From Paenibacillus timonensis (lineage in GTDB: Bacteria; Bacillota; Bacilli; Paenibacillales; Paenibacillaceae), in contig NZ_WNZY01000007.1 of NCBI RefSeq assembly GCF_009725205.1, forward strand, positions 62,001 to 126,000: a DNA stretch of 64,000 bases, in the 5' to 3' direction. The notes under the pieces were generated by a model. That model was not told the DNA's origin, ran no database searches, and was given only the letters and a program-made list of their open reading frames with translations. Shown here in pieces: positions 17,735 to 27,573 of the stretch (position 1 is its first letter; every line of letters begins with the position of its first letter). The position numbers and the translations under genes are program-made.

Positions 17735-19357
17735 TTGCAAAATAAAAGGGTCATGAAACTTAAAGGGAGGTTGCTGCTGGCAGTCCTTCTCGGGTTGAGT
17801 GGTGTTGTCGCTGTACAAACGCCAGCTTCGGCGGCTTGGTCCGGCGGACTTGTCAACGATGCCGGCAGACCTTTGCTTCAGGTGGACGTTTATGCCGGGA
17901 CAGGACAAGCAGGGTGGACGGAAGGAACATTGGGGGAGGCTGATTTTCGAACTCCCGGAGGTCTTCTGCGATTACCTGACGGAAGTTTATTGGTGGCCGA
18001 TACGGCTAATCAGGTGATCCGGCAAATCAAAGACGGGGTCGTGAGCACCTTTGCGGGTCTTCCTTTCCCGGCAAAGCTGGATGAATGGAATGAACCGATC
18101 GGCGGGTTCCTTGACGGTCCATTAGGGGAATCTGCGTTCCGGGCTCCATCAGGGCTGGCAATGGACGCATCCGGGAATATCTATGTTGCAGATGCGGGCA
18201 ATCATGCCATTCGAAAGATCACCTCGGACGGGCAGGTGCATACCCTGGCCGGTGACGGTATCTTAGGGTTTCGAGACGGCAAAGGGGATAAAGCCCGGTT
18301 TCACTCGCCTCAGGATATCGCGGTCACCGGAGACGGGACGGTTTACGTGGCGGATACGCTGAATCATGCCATACGCAGAATCACCCCGGACGGTGAGGTC
18401 ACCACGCTGAACGCAACTTCGGAACGCGTCGTCGAGGTGTATCCGGGACTCGTCGTTCTTGCAGGGGATTACCTTGACGGCCGTTTGACGCAGGCACGGT
18501 TTAACGAACCGTCCGGATTGGCCCTAGATGATCAAGGGAATCTGTATGTCAGCGATCGCGGGAATCATCTCATTCGCTATATCGATTTTACAACGAAGAC
18601 GGTAACGACGGTGGCCGGTAAAGTTCCCGAATCCATGAAGTCGGCATCGGAGCAGGCTCTGCTGGCAGCTGGTGGTTATCAGGATGGCGATGCGGCGGCA
18701 GCGCGGTTTAATGGGCCAGCCGGTCTCGCCTGGACGAAAGAAGGGTTGCTGATCGCCGACTCCTTGAATCATGCGATCCGGTTGCTTCAACATCAGACGG
18801 TCTCGACGCTGGTCGGCAACCGGGATGGAGCGCCGGGCAACACGGGGCATACGGAGGCTAACGCGCACCTTTCATTGCCGGTGGATGTTGTGGTTGATGG
18901 GGATACCGGTGAAGTTTGGGTAGCTGACGCGATGAATCGGCAAGTCCGTATGCTGCATCCCTATCGGTTACCAGATTCGGCTGTGGACTTTAAGGGACCG
19001 GCATTATTGTTCGAGCAACGCTGGTTGGCAAGGGAGGAGCAACTCATTCTCAAGCAAGGTCGATTGGATGTTCCCCTTCGTCTTCTCGCGGAGGCCGCAG
19101 GTTACACTATCGCCTTAAATTCAGCGGGGGGCATTGTTATCCAAGGAGAGGGGCGATCCTTATCTTTAAGTACCGGAAATTCTGAAGTGACGGTTACCGA
19201 CAGCTCGACGGGAGAGGTATCACAGTTCACTTTGGCTGCTGCTCCTTATGTCAGCGGCGGCAAAGTGTATATCCCATTGCGGGATGCCGGTGCCTTGTTG
19301 AATAAGGAAATCACTTGGCTGTCGGAAGCTCGATTGGCCATCATGAGGGATAAATAG
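17735..19357 (+). CDS. secreted NHL-repeat protein with copper-amine-oxidase-like C-terminal domain
   Basis: 540 residues from TTG 17735 (GGGGAGAG about 6 bp upstream). A signal peptide ends near TPASAA. It is followed by a beta-propeller of NHL repeats (recurring G-L-A-x-D-x-x-G-N-I-Y-V-A-D-x-x-N-H-A-I-R pattern, about residues 60-410, five to six blades). A C-terminal domain (about 425-540) resembles the copper amine oxidase N-terminal-like module common in Paenibacillus surface proteins (RLDVPLRLLAEAAGY, KVYIPLRDAGALL). Probably an extracellular binding scaffold; no catalytic residues seen. Co-transcribed with the FecR-domain protein 12 bp downstream. Confidence 0.85.
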   Translation: MQNKRVMKLKGRLLLAVLLGLSGVVAVQTPASAAWSGGLVNDAGRPLLQVDVYAGTGQAGWTEGTLGEADFRTPGGLLRLPDGSLLVADTANQVIRQIKDGVVSTFAGLPFPAKLDEWNEPIGGFLDGPLGESAFRAPSGLAMDASGNIYVADAGNHAIRKITSDGQVHTLAGDGILGFRDGKGDKARFHSPQDIAVTGDGTVYVADTLNHAIRRITPDGEVTTLNATSERVVEVYPGLVVLAGDYLDGRLTQARFNEPSGLALDDQGNLYVSDRGNHLIRYIDFTTKTVTTVAGKVPESMKSASEQALLAAGGYQDGDAAAARFNGPAGLAWTKEGLLIADSLNHAIRLLQHQTVSTLVGNRDGAPGNTGHTEANAHLSLPVDVVVDGDTGEVWVADAMNRQVRMLHPYRLPDSAVDFKGPALLFEQRWLAREEQLILKQGRLDVPLRLLAEAAGYTIALNSAGGIVIQGEGRSLSLSTGNSEVTVTDSSTGEVSQFTLAAAPYVSGGKVYIPLRDAGALLNKEITWLSEARLAIMRDK

Positions 19358-19369
19358 GAGGTGAAGGAC

Positions 19370-21595
19370 ATGAACAAATGGATAAGAAACCTATGCGGGG
19401 GGATCGCTGCGTTACTGATCTGGATGGCCATTGGCCAATCAGCTATGGTTGCAGCGTCAGAGATCAGCGTGCGAACCGCCGTCATTGTAGCCTTACAGGG
19501 GGAGGCCAAGGTCCAGCCCGCTGGATCAAGCTTGCAGTATGATGCGTTTGAGGGGATGACCCTGCAGCAAGGGGATCGAATCATCGTCGGTCAAGGCGGC
19601 GCGCAGCTGCGGATCAAAGATACCGGAGATGAAGTGAATCTTGGGGAATACAGCGTGCTGGACATCAGCCGCCTGGCCGGCGGACCGCAGGGGAAAACAA
19701 CAAAGCTGACGATGCTTTCCGGTATGGCCTATTTTGCCGTGACCGACTTGCACGGGAAGCCGGATACGTTCCAGGTGGTGAACGGGAATCATACCTTGGA
19801 CGTAAAAGGAACTCACTTTCTGGTTGTAACGGACCCGGTCACGGGAGCGAGCAGCTTAAGCGTGGTTGCGGGGGCGGTGAGCACAGGTAGTTCAAGACCT
19901 GCTTCTGGGGGATCTCTTAACCAGCAGCCTCCAATCGTCATCTATCCAGCGCAGCAAATCTATCTTGGGGGCAGTGAACCCGGCGGACCCAGTGTGGTCG
20001 ATCCGACCCGCCTGATCCAAAACACACCGCCCGGTGTCATCGAAAGCCTGCTTAAAAATGCTGAGAAAATTCAGAAGGAAAACGAGCAAACGAAAAAGAG
20101 CCTTGAAGAACAGGCGAATACGCCTAAGCAGCCTGCAGACGCGAATCTCCCGCAGCAGTTAGCCGATCTGAACAAGATAAGCCAGAATTTGTCCAACCTG
20201 GTCGGGAACCTGGCGCAAGAAGCTGTAAAACAACAAAAGCTGTCTTCCGTACAAGTGCAGCAGCTGATCGACGAGGCCAACCGTTCTCTGGAGGGGAACG
20301 GGAAAATCGATTTGGACAAGGTCCAGCCGCTAGATAAGACAGCAGGGGTGGATCCCGAATTGGCAAAAAGGGAACAACTGCTCAAGGAAAAGCAGGAGGA
20401 ATTGAATCGACTGCAACTGGAGCTACAGAATGAGCACCAGGCACTGATTCAACGCATTTTAGAGCAACAAGCAAAGCTGCAGGAGGAGAATCGGAAAGCA
20501 CAAGAGGAAGCTCGTGCCAGGGCACAGGAGCAATTCACGAATCAACTCCCACCGCAGGATCGGGAACAATTCTTGGCCGATAAGCGGAAGCTGGAGCAAG
20601 AAAAGATCCAGCGAGGGGGTTCCACTCCTCCGTCTCCGGCGCCTGTAGTACCGACGGCGCCGAGCGGCGGGACTTCAGCGCCATCGAATCCAAATCCAAA
20701 TCCAAATCCAAATCCGGAACCCCCGGCATCGTTTACTTTGAACTGGCGGTACGCCGATGAAACGTCCGTACCGTTGGGTGTACAGCACACCTTGGCTTTC
20801 GGCCTGACGCTAAAAGAGGGAGTGGAGCCGAAGTCGGACAAGCTTAAGGTCAAAGTAACGCTTAGCTCGAATGTGCCGGAGGCGGTATATGCCGCGATCG
20901 GTTACGACTTCGAATATGATTCATTGCCGCCGACCGAGCTGAACCTAGAGGCATGCGGAACGTCGACGGCGGCGAGCTGTGGAGAGGCGTGGCTTCCTTC
21001 CGAGGAGGATGCGGGTTACGGCATTGGAGCCATAGACGACGGTTGGCCGGCCGTTATATCGGCTAACTGGGGGCAAATCGGCAATTATACCGTTACCGCA
21101 GAGGCTTTCCAAAGTGAGGGGGATACTCTGGTTTCATTAGGTAAACAATCGTTCCAGTTTAAGGTGTCCGAAAAGCCGACGATCGGCTTTACGGGCGGAG
21201 AGTCATCGGTAAATCTGGCTCCAGAGGAACAACTGACTTATGCGTTTAGCGCCAAAGGTGAGAATATCCAACCATCGTATCGACTGGCGTTGAAGGCTAC
21301 GATATACGGTGAAGCTCCGTATGCTGACGTACCGGTCACACTTTATCATAACGGTGCGCCGGTTGCCTCGGGGATCGTTGACGGGAATGGAACGGCTTAC
21401 CTGACAGGTGAAGCAGGCGTTTTAGCCGCACTGTTGGCAACGGGCAGTGATTTAACGCTGGCATGGGAGCCCTTTGCAGCCGAAACTGGAACGTATGAGA
21501 TCGGGTTAAGCTGGGTTTATCCTCCGGCCGATGGGTTGGATCCGTATCCCTTTAGCGAAGATAAAAATGTTCAGTTGAATGTTGGGACACTGTAA
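19370..21595 (+). CDS. secreted FecR-domain protein with coiled coil and Pro-Asn spacer
   Basis: 741 residues; start ATG 19370 with a perfect AGGAGGTGA 5 bp upstream. Signal peptide (residues 1-30), FecR domain (about 40-165, with GDRIIVGQGGAQLRI and TLDVKGTHFLV motifs), a long Gln/Glu/Lys-rich coiled coil (about 225-410), a disordered Pro/Ser linker with five Asn-Pro units, and a C-terminal beta-rich region (about 450-741). FecR domains outside iron signalling often occur in surface or polysaccharide-associated proteins. The pairing with an NHL propeller suggests an exported two-protein complex. Ends at a strong terminator. Confidence 0.8.
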   Translation: MNKWIRNLCGGIAALLIWMAIGQSAMVAASEISVRTAVIVALQGEAKVQPAGSSLQYDAFEGMTLQQGDRIIVGQGGAQLRIKDTGDEVNLGEYSVLDISRLAGGPQGKTTKLTMLSGMAYFAVTDLHGKPDTFQVVNGNHTLDVKGTHFLVVTDPVTGASSLSVVAGAVSTGSSRPASGGSLNQQPPIVIYPAQQIYLGGSEPGGPSVVDPTRLIQNTPPGVIESLLKNAEKIQKENEQTKKSLEEQANTPKQPADANLPQQLADLNKISQNLSNLVGNLAQEAVKQQKLSSVQVQQLIDEANRSLEGNGKIDLDKVQPLDKTAGVDPELAKREQLLKEKQEELNRLQLELQNEHQALIQRILEQQAKLQEENRKAQEEARARAQEQFTNQLPPQDREQFLADKRKLEQEKIQRGGSTPPSPAPVVPTAPSGGTSAPSNPNPNPNPNPEPPASFTLNWRYADETSVPLGVQHTLAFGLTLKEGVEPKSDKLKVKVTLSSNVPEAVYAAIGYDFEYDSLPPTELNLEACGTSTAASCGEAWLPSEEDAGYGIGAIDDGWPAVISANWGQIGNYTVTAEAFQSEGDTLVSLGKQSFQFKVSEKPTIGFTGGESSVNLAPEEQLTYAFSAKGENIQPSYRLALKATIYGEAPYADVPVTLYHNGAPVASGIVDGNGTAYLTGEAGVLAALLATGSDLTLAWEPFAAETGTYEIGLSWVYPPADGLDPYPFSEDKNVQLNVGTL
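20687..20716 (+). repeat. hexanucleotide tandem repeat (Asn-Pro codons)
   Basis: Five copies of AATCCA (last one AATCCG) inside the FecR-domain gene, encoding a (Asn-Pro)5 spacer. In-frame and potentially length-variable by slippage. Confidence 0.9.
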
Positions 21596-21609
21596 ACGCA
21601 ACCTCCAAT

Positions 21610-21650
21610 CGCAAGGTTCAGGGAAATCACCCGGGCCTTGCGGTTTTTTT
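21610..21650 (+). terminator. terminator after FecR-domain gene
   Basis: Stem CGCAAGG/CCTTGCG (21610-21616 with 21636-21642) and seven T at 21644-21650. Confidence 0.8.
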
Positions 21651-21778
21651 GACGCAAGCATCGGGTCGGTTATTCAAGCGCTTTGCAGAATCCGGTTGAC
21701 TTCCGGTAAACCAGCGGCTACAATGGCCTGTGAATCCTGGTACGAGCCGCTTGCTTGGACCGGGGCAGAGGAGATGAG

Positions 21779-22786
21779 ATGTTGATTACGATCTACGATA
21801 TCGCGCAATTTACCGGCTTTTCGCCGACCACGGTATCCAAGGTGTTTAACGGATACTCCGACGTCAGTGAGAAGACGCGCCGTAAAATCCTGGACGCAGC
21901 CGATGAACTTGGTTATGTGCCGAATGCTCACGCGCGTTCGCTGACAACCAAACGGTCTTGGATGATTGGCGTGCTGTTTATCGAGCCTTCCGGCGCGGGT
22001 ATCCTGCATCCCTATTTCGGCGGCGTCATCGAGGGCTTCAAGCAAGTTGCCACCTCCAAGGGTTATGACTTGATGTTTATTTCCAAGGATATCGGCGGCA
22101 AGCGAAGCGGCTATCTGGAGCATTGCAAGATCCGTGGCATCGACGGTGTGGTGGTGGTCTTGCCGGATGCATCCGATCCCTATTTCCAAGAGCTGCTGGA
22201 GTCTAAAATCCCATGCGTACTGCTAGATCAGGAGTCTACCGTCAAGAGTACCGTGTACTCGGATAATGCGGAAGGTGTGCGGCAGGCTGTATCCTATTTG
22301 CATTCCATCGGCCACCGGAAAATCGCACATATCGGCGGCGGTCCAACGTTCGCCGGAGAACAGCGGTTAAACGGCTATATACAGGCGATGGAGGAGCTAG
22401 GACTCACGATCAACCCGCAGCATGTCGTGCAAGGGAGCTACGATTACACCATAGAGAGCGGCAGCAGAGCGATGGAAGAACTCTTGAAAGCGGACGAACG
22501 GCCAACGGCTGTATTTGCGGCCGGCGATAATTTAGCGGTCGGGGCCATGATGGCGATGAAACGGCATGGACTACGCGTTCCTGAGGACATCTCGTTGGTC
22601 GGCTTCGACGACATTGAAATGGCGAAATTTTTAACGCCGGCCTTAACGACGGTACGACAAAATACATATGTACTTGGCAGCAGGGCGGCTGACATGTTAA
22701 TCTATTCGATAGAAGGCGGGGAAGACGTGCAAAAGGGCGTTATCCCGGTGGAGCTGGTCGTTCGAGAGTCTTGCCGATCGCTGTAG
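21779..22786 (+). CDS. LacI-family transcriptional regulator
   Basis: 335 residues from ATG 21779 (AGAGGAGATGAG upstream). N-terminal LacI helix-turn-helix (TIYDIAQFTGFSPTTVSKVFNG) and hinge (YVPNAHARSLTTKRS), followed by a periplasmic-binding-like effector domain to the C-terminus. The next gene is a GH30 hydrolase, and a perfect 18-bp palindrome lies between them (22815-22832), so it most likely represses the GH30-GH94 unit until a gluco-oligosaccharide or its breakdown product binds. The inducer is unknown. Confidence 0.93.
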   Translation: MLITIYDIAQFTGFSPTTVSKVFNGYSDVSEKTRRKILDAADELGYVPNAHARSLTTKRSWMIGVLFIEPSGAGILHPYFGGVIEGFKQVATSKGYDLMFISKDIGGKRSGYLEHCKIRGIDGVVVVLPDASDPYFQELLESKIPCVLLDQESTVKSTVYSDNAEGVRQAVSYLHSIGHRKIAHIGGGPTFAGEQRLNGYIQAMEELGLTINPQHVVQGSYDYTIESGSRAMEELLKADERPTAVFAAGDNLAVGAMMAMKRHGLRVPEDISLVGFDDIEMAKFLTPALTTVRQNTYVLGSRAADMLIYSIEGGEDVQKGVIPVELVVRESCRSL

Positions 22787-22814
22787 CTGGCTTGCCTCTA
22801 TTTTTTTACTAGAA

Positions 22815-22832
22815 ATCGAAACCGGTTTCGAT
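22815..22832. promoter_or_regulatory. LacI-type operator
   Basis: Perfect palindrome ATCGAAACCGGTTTCGAT with central CG, the usual architecture of LacI/GalR operators. It is 113 bp upstream of the GH30 start. A second weaker inverted repeat, TGAAAT/ATTTCA (22890-22908), lies between it and the gene. Confidence 0.7.
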
Positions 22833-22945
22833 GCCCGTCATACTTCGAAAGTTGATGGCTCAGCTCATTCCGCCGACACTGTTCCTTTATGAAATGTAAT
22901 CGATTTCAGGGACGCTAATTTTGAAACTCAAGGAGAGGATTCACG

Positions 22946-24289
22946 ATGGCAAAATGGTTAAAGGTACTCACTTCACGCGATTCTGCTGACCGTCTGCAGC
23001 CCCAAGGGGAACTGGAGGTTCAATCCGGTGCGGGTGTCGGAGCGGGGCAGAGGTTGAAGGTCCTGCCGGAGCAAACCTTCCAAACGGTGATGGGTTTCGG
23101 CGGAGCTTTTACGGAAGCGACCGCTTATACGTTATCCCGGATCAGTCCGCAGAAACGAGATGAAGTCATCCGCCGGTATTTCGATCCGCAAGAGGGGCTG
23201 GGGTATACCTTAGGTCGCGTGCACATCCATAGCTGCGACTTCGCACTCGAAAACTACACGTACATCGAAGACGGCGATGTTGAGCTGAAGACGTTCGATA
23301 TCTCCCGTGATCACAAGTGGGTGATTCCGCTGATTCATGATGCGGCGAAAACGGCTGGGAAGGACATCACCATGCTAGCCTCTCCTTGGAGCCCGCCGGC
23401 CTGGATGAAGACGAACGGGGACATGAACCACGGCGGCCAGCTAAAGCCGGAATACCGCGAGGCTTGGTCAAAATACTATACGAAGTTCATTAAAGCTTAC
23501 CACGAAGCGGGAATTCCCATCTGGGGGATCTCGGTACAGAACGAACCGGCGGCGGTGCAAACCTGGGATTCCTGTATTTACAGCGGCGAGGAAGAGCGCG
23601 ATTTCGTTCGCGATCACCTGGGGCCGACGATGCATCAGGAAGGGCTGGCAGACGTCAACATCCTGATCTGGGACCACAACCGGGATATTATGATCGAGCG
23701 GGCCTCCGCCGTCCTGAACGATCCCGAGGCGGCCCAGTACGTTTGGGGAACCGGCTTCCACTGGTATGTCAGCGAGGCGTTCGAGAACGTTGGCAAAGTG
23801 CATGAACTGTTCCCCGACAAGCACCTCCTGTTTACGGAAGGCTGTCAGGAAGGCGGCGTGAAGCTTGGCGCATGGTTTACCGGCGAACGTTATGGCCGCA
23901 ATATCATCGGTGACCTAAACAATTGGAACGAAGGCTTCCTGGATTGGAACCTAGTGCTTGACGAAACGGGAGGCCCGAACCATGTGGGCAACCTATGCGA
24001 CGCGCCGATTATCGCCGATACGAAGGCCGATACGGTTCATTACAACAGTTCTTATTACTACATTGGCCATTTCAGTAAATATATCCAACCTGGGGCTGTT
24101 CGCATCGGAATGGATACCGAAATTCCATCCCTGCTGGCTACGGCGTTCCGCAATCCGGACGGCAGCTTCGCGGTGGTTGTGCAGAACGAAAGCGATGAAG
24201 CGCAGCCGTTTGCTTTGGAACTGGGCGGCGAAGCCGCCAGCGAAACGCTGCCGGCCCATTCGATCGCAACGTACATCATCCAAGCTTAA
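22946..24289 (+). CDS. glycoside hydrolase family 30 (intracellular beta-glucosidase/glucanase type)
   Basis: 447 residues with no signal peptide, so cytosolic. GH30 landmarks: GFGGAFTEATAYTLS near the N-terminus, ASPWSPPAWMKTNGDM, acid/base Glu in SVQNEP and nucleophile Glu in LLFTEG. The C-terminus is a small beta-sandwich. GH30 enzymes cleave beta-linked glucosyl or related units. RBS AAGGAGAGGATTC. Together with the GH94-like phosphorylase 32 bp downstream and the LacI regulator, this indicates intracellular breakdown of an imported beta-glucan oligosaccharide; the linkage cannot be determined here. Confidence 0.88.
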   Translation: MAKWLKVLTSRDSADRLQPQGELEVQSGAGVGAGQRLKVLPEQTFQTVMGFGGAFTEATAYTLSRISPQKRDEVIRRYFDPQEGLGYTLGRVHIHSCDFALENYTYIEDGDVELKTFDISRDHKWVIPLIHDAAKTAGKDITMLASPWSPPAWMKTNGDMNHGGQLKPEYREAWSKYYTKFIKAYHEAGIPIWGISVQNEPAAVQTWDSCIYSGEEERDFVRDHLGPTMHQEGLADVNILIWDHNRDIMIERASAVLNDPEAAQYVWGTGFHWYVSEAFENVGKVHELFPDKHLLFTEGCQEGGVKLGAWFTGERYGRNIIGDLNNWNEGFLDWNLVLDETGGPNHVGNLCDAPIIADTKADTVHYNSSYYYIGHFSKYIQPGAVRIGMDTEIPSLLATAFRNPDGSFAVVVQNESDEAQPFALELGGEAASETLPAHSIATYIIQA

Positions 24290-24321
24290 ACCTAATTTTA
24301 CTTAACGGAGGGATACGCCCT

Positions 24322-27300
24322 ATGCCTAAATATGCTTTTGAGGAAAATGCGTTCGTCATTGAACAATTTGACCGGGCGAAGCCGTTCTCGAGCTTCCTCC
24401 CCGGACTTGCCGGCCTGAAGGGGATTCCGATGTGGACGTTTTACGTAAACCGGGGACAGGCGGTTTGCAGTTTCGGGATCCGGGATAAAAACAGCCCGAT
24501 CATGGAATTCTCCCCGGCGAGCATTACGTACCAATCGGTAGCGATGAAGGGCTTCCGTACGTTCATCAAAGCCACTGGAAAAACGGGGATCTACGAGCCC
24601 TTCCAAAGCGCCTTCCCCGACCCTTCCGCCGTTCGCCGCATGCACATTCTAGCGAATGAGCTGACGATTGAGGAAACCAACGAAGCCCAGGGGCTTCGGG
24701 TGAAGGTTCGATATTTTCAAATGCCTAACGACGATTATGCAGCCTTGGTGCGCCAAGTGGAGATCACGAATATTTCCAGGGCACCGTTGCAACTGGAAAT
24801 GTTGGATGGCATGCCGGAGATTCTGCCTTACGGGGTGGAGAACGCCGGTTATAAGGAGATCGGCAATCTTCTGCGCAGCTGGATGGAGGTCGACAATCTG
24901 GAGAAGGGGATTCCGTTTTACCGGGTCCGCTCCAGCACGCATGATGAGGCTGAAGTGAGCGAGGTGCAAAGCGGCCATTTTTACCTGACCTTCGGCAAGG
25001 ACGGCAAACTGCTGAAGACGATCGCCGACTTTGCCGTCATTTTTGGCGACAATACTTCGCTGGCTTATCCGGACCGCTTTGCCGAGAAGCCGCTGTCCAC
25101 GTTAACCGCAGAGCCGCAGTATTGCACCAACAAGGTTCCTTGTGGTTTTTCGGCCTTGACCGCCGAGTTGGCCCCAGGAGAAAGCCGGCACATCTATACC
25201 TTGATCGGGCATATCGACAGCGTCGAACGGCTGAATACCAAAGCCGCTGAGATCGCCAGCCCAGACTACATCGCCCGTAAAAATGCGGAAGCCGGTCAAC
25301 TGACCGACGAGCTCACCGCTGACATCGCTACGAAGACAGCCCTGCCGCTGTTTGACGCTTACTGCCGACAAAGCTATCTGGACAATTTCCTGCGCGGCGG
25401 ATATCCGTTTATCTTCGAGAACGGCCGGGAAGGGTTTGTGGTTCATCTGTATTCCCGTAAACACGGAGATCTGGAGCGGGACTACAATTTCTTTTCCATC
25501 GCCCCGGAATATTATTCACAGGGCAACGGCAACTTCCGTGACGCCAACCAAAACCGGCGAAGCGATGTCTATTTCAATCCGCGGGTGGGGACGTTTAATA
25601 TCCGCACGTTTTTCAGCCTGATTCAAGCCGATGGTTACAATCCGCTTGGCGTAGAAGGGACGACGTTCCGGGTCCCTGCGGAGCGGGCTAACGAGCTGTC
25701 TGCCTTCCTGCAGAAGGCGGTAGTTGATCACCGGGATGAACTCGCGGCGCTTTGTCTGGGTTCTTTTACCCCGGGAAAGGTGATCTCGCTGATCATCAAC
25801 CGCGGTGCTCAGCTTCTTGTTGGGGAGAATGAGCTGTTGACCGGCGTGTTATCTCTCGCCGAGCAGCAAATCGAAGCTTCCTTCGGCGAAGGTTATTGGT
25901 CGGATCACTGGACCTACAATATGGACCTGATCGACAGTTATCTGAATATTTTCCCGGATCGTAAAGAGCGGTTGTTGTTCGGGGAGCAGGAATACACGTT
26001 CTTCGACAGTCCGGCCCGGGTACTGCCGCGCAGTGAGAAGTACGTACTGAGCGGCGGTCACGTTCGCCAATACGGCTCGTTGGTCCATGATGAAGAGAAG
26101 ATGGCGAAGCAAGGGCTGACGCTGAAGAGCACCAACTGGCTCAAAACGGGGTATGGCAACGGAGAAATTTATCGCACCACCTTGTTCGTAAAACTGTTGT
26201 CTCTGGGATTGATCAAGTTCGCCACGCTGGATCCCTTCGGAATGGGCGTAGAGATGGAGGCGAATAAACCAGGCTGGAACGATGCAATGAATGGACTGCC
26301 TGGACTGTTTGGCTCGGGAATGAGTGAGACGTTCGAGTTGAAGCGGCTTCTGCGGTTCGTTCAGGAGGCTTGTGCCGAAGCTGGCGACGATGGCCATGAA
26401 GTGTCTGTGCCGGAAGAGCTCGCCGCTTTGCTTGGTAAAGTGAGCGACCTGCTGGAAGTCCGTTTGGCGGGGGGTTTGGAGCCATTTGGTTATTGGGACC
26501 GGGTGGCCGCTGCCCGCGAGAAGTACCGGGAAGCCATTCGTTTCGGGATCAGCGGGACGGAAGTCCGTCTACCGTTAAGTGCGATCGGAAGCCTGGCGTC
26601 TCGGATGTTGGAGCAAATCGAGCGCGGCATTCAGGAAGCCATCCGGCTGGGCGATGGCGTGACGCCAACGTATTTCGCCTTCGAAGCGGTGGAATTTGAG
26701 CCGGTGACGGATGCTCAAGGCGCGCCGGTCATCAGCAGTTACGGCTTGCCCAAGGCGGTGGTGAAGAAATTTACCGTTCGGCCGCTGCCGCATTTCCTGG
26801 AAGGTCCAGCCCGTTGGTTGAAGACAGTAGAGGATCAGGGCGAAGCTAAGCGGACGTACGAGCAAATCCGCCGCAGCGACCTGTTCGACACCCGGCTTCA
26901 AATGTACAAAACCTCGGTTAGTCTGGATGCGGAAACCCATGAAATCGGACGGATTCGCGCCTTTACAGCGGGGTGGCTGGAGCGGGAATCAGTCTTCCTG
27001 CATATGAGCTACAAGTATTTGCTGGCGCTGCTCAAGAGCGGCTTGACGGAGGAGTTCTTCGCGGAGCTTCGCGCCTCGTTGATTCCGTTCCTCGATCCGG
27101 CCGTATATGGCCGCAGTACGTTGGAGAACTCGTCCTTTATCGCCACGAGCGTGAACCCGGATCCGGATACCCATGGTCGCGGTTATGTCGCTCGGCTCAG
27201 CGGATCCACCGCCGAGTTCCTCAGCATGTGGATGATGATGATGGCCGGGAAACGAGTCTTCCGCATGCACGAAGGCAAGCTTCGGCTTACGCTCCAACCC

Positions 27301-27549
27301 CTCCTGCCGGGATGGCTCTTTGACGAGCGGGGTGAAGTGTCATTCCGCTTCTTGGGTACGACGGAGGTCGTATATCGGAATCCGCAGAAGAAAGACACCT
27401 TCGGCTCTGATGCGGCGGTAATCCGTCGGTTGTCGGTGCAGAAGCAGGATGGGACGGAGCAAGTCGTCGACGGCTCCGCGATCGAGGGTTTGCTGGCCGA
27501 AGAGATCCGCAACGGTACCGTGCGGCGGATCGAAGCGGAGTTGGCTTAA
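24322..27549 (+). CDS. GH94-like glycoside phosphorylase (possibly 1,2-beta-oligoglucan phosphorylase)
   Basis: Large cytosolic protein of 1075 residues. It resembles the GH94 phosphorylases of about 1100 residues that act on 1,2-beta-oligoglucans, rather than cellobiose phosphorylase (about 800). An N-terminal beta-sandwich (SSFLPGLAGLKGIPMW, NRGQAVCSFGIRDKN) leads into an (alpha/alpha)6 barrel. EGYWSDHWTYNMDLIDSY contains the likely catalytic Asp, and the C-terminus has a beta-jelly roll. Such enzymes release glucose 1-phosphate using phosphate. Family assignment is from remembered motifs, and substrate linkage is a guess. Co-transcribed with GH30. Confidence 0.7.
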   Translation: MPKYAFEENAFVIEQFDRAKPFSSFLPGLAGLKGIPMWTFYVNRGQAVCSFGIRDKNSPIMEFSPASITYQSVAMKGFRTFIKATGKTGIYEPFQSAFPDPSAVRRMHILANELTIEETNEAQGLRVKVRYFQMPNDDYAALVRQVEITNISRAPLQLEMLDGMPEILPYGVENAGYKEIGNLLRSWMEVDNLEKGIPFYRVRSSTHDEAEVSEVQSGHFYLTFGKDGKLLKTIADFAVIFGDNTSLAYPDRFAEKPLSTLTAEPQYCTNKVPCGFSALTAELAPGESRHIYTLIGHIDSVERLNTKAAEIASPDYIARKNAEAGQLTDELTADIATKTALPLFDAYCRQSYLDNFLRGGYPFIFENGREGFVVHLYSRKHGDLERDYNFFSIAPEYYSQGNGNFRDANQNRRSDVYFNPRVGTFNIRTFFSLIQADGYNPLGVEGTTFRVPAERANELSAFLQKAVVDHRDELAALCLGSFTPGKVISLIINRGAQLLVGENELLTGVLSLAEQQIEASFGEGYWSDHWTYNMDLIDSYLNIFPDRKERLLFGEQEYTFFDSPARVLPRSEKYVLSGGHVRQYGSLVHDEEKMAKQGLTLKSTNWLKTGYGNGEIYRTTLFVKLLSLGLIKFATLDPFGMGVEMEANKPGWNDAMNGLPGLFGSGMSETFELKRLLRFVQEACAEAGDDGHEVSVPEELAALLGKVSDLLEVRLAGGLEPFGYWDRVAAAREKYREAIRFGISGTEVRLPLSAIGSLASRMLEQIERGIQEAIRLGDGVTPTYFAFEAVEFEPVTDAQGAPVISSYGLPKAVVKKFTVRPLPHFLEGPARWLKTVEDQGEAKRTYEQIRRSDLFDTRLQMYKTSVSLDAETHEIGRIRAFTAGWLERESVFLHMSYKYLLALLKSGLTEEFFAELRASLIPFLDPAVYGRSTLENSSFIATSVNPDPDTHGRGYVARLSGSTAEFLSMWMMMMAGKRVFRMHEGKLRLTLQPLLPGWLFDERGEVSFRFLGTTEVVYRNPQKKDTFGSDAAVIRRLSVQKQDGTEQVVDGSAIEGLLAEEIRNGTVRRIEAELA

Positions 27550-27573
27550 CAGAAACGAAAAGCGAGGAAATTT

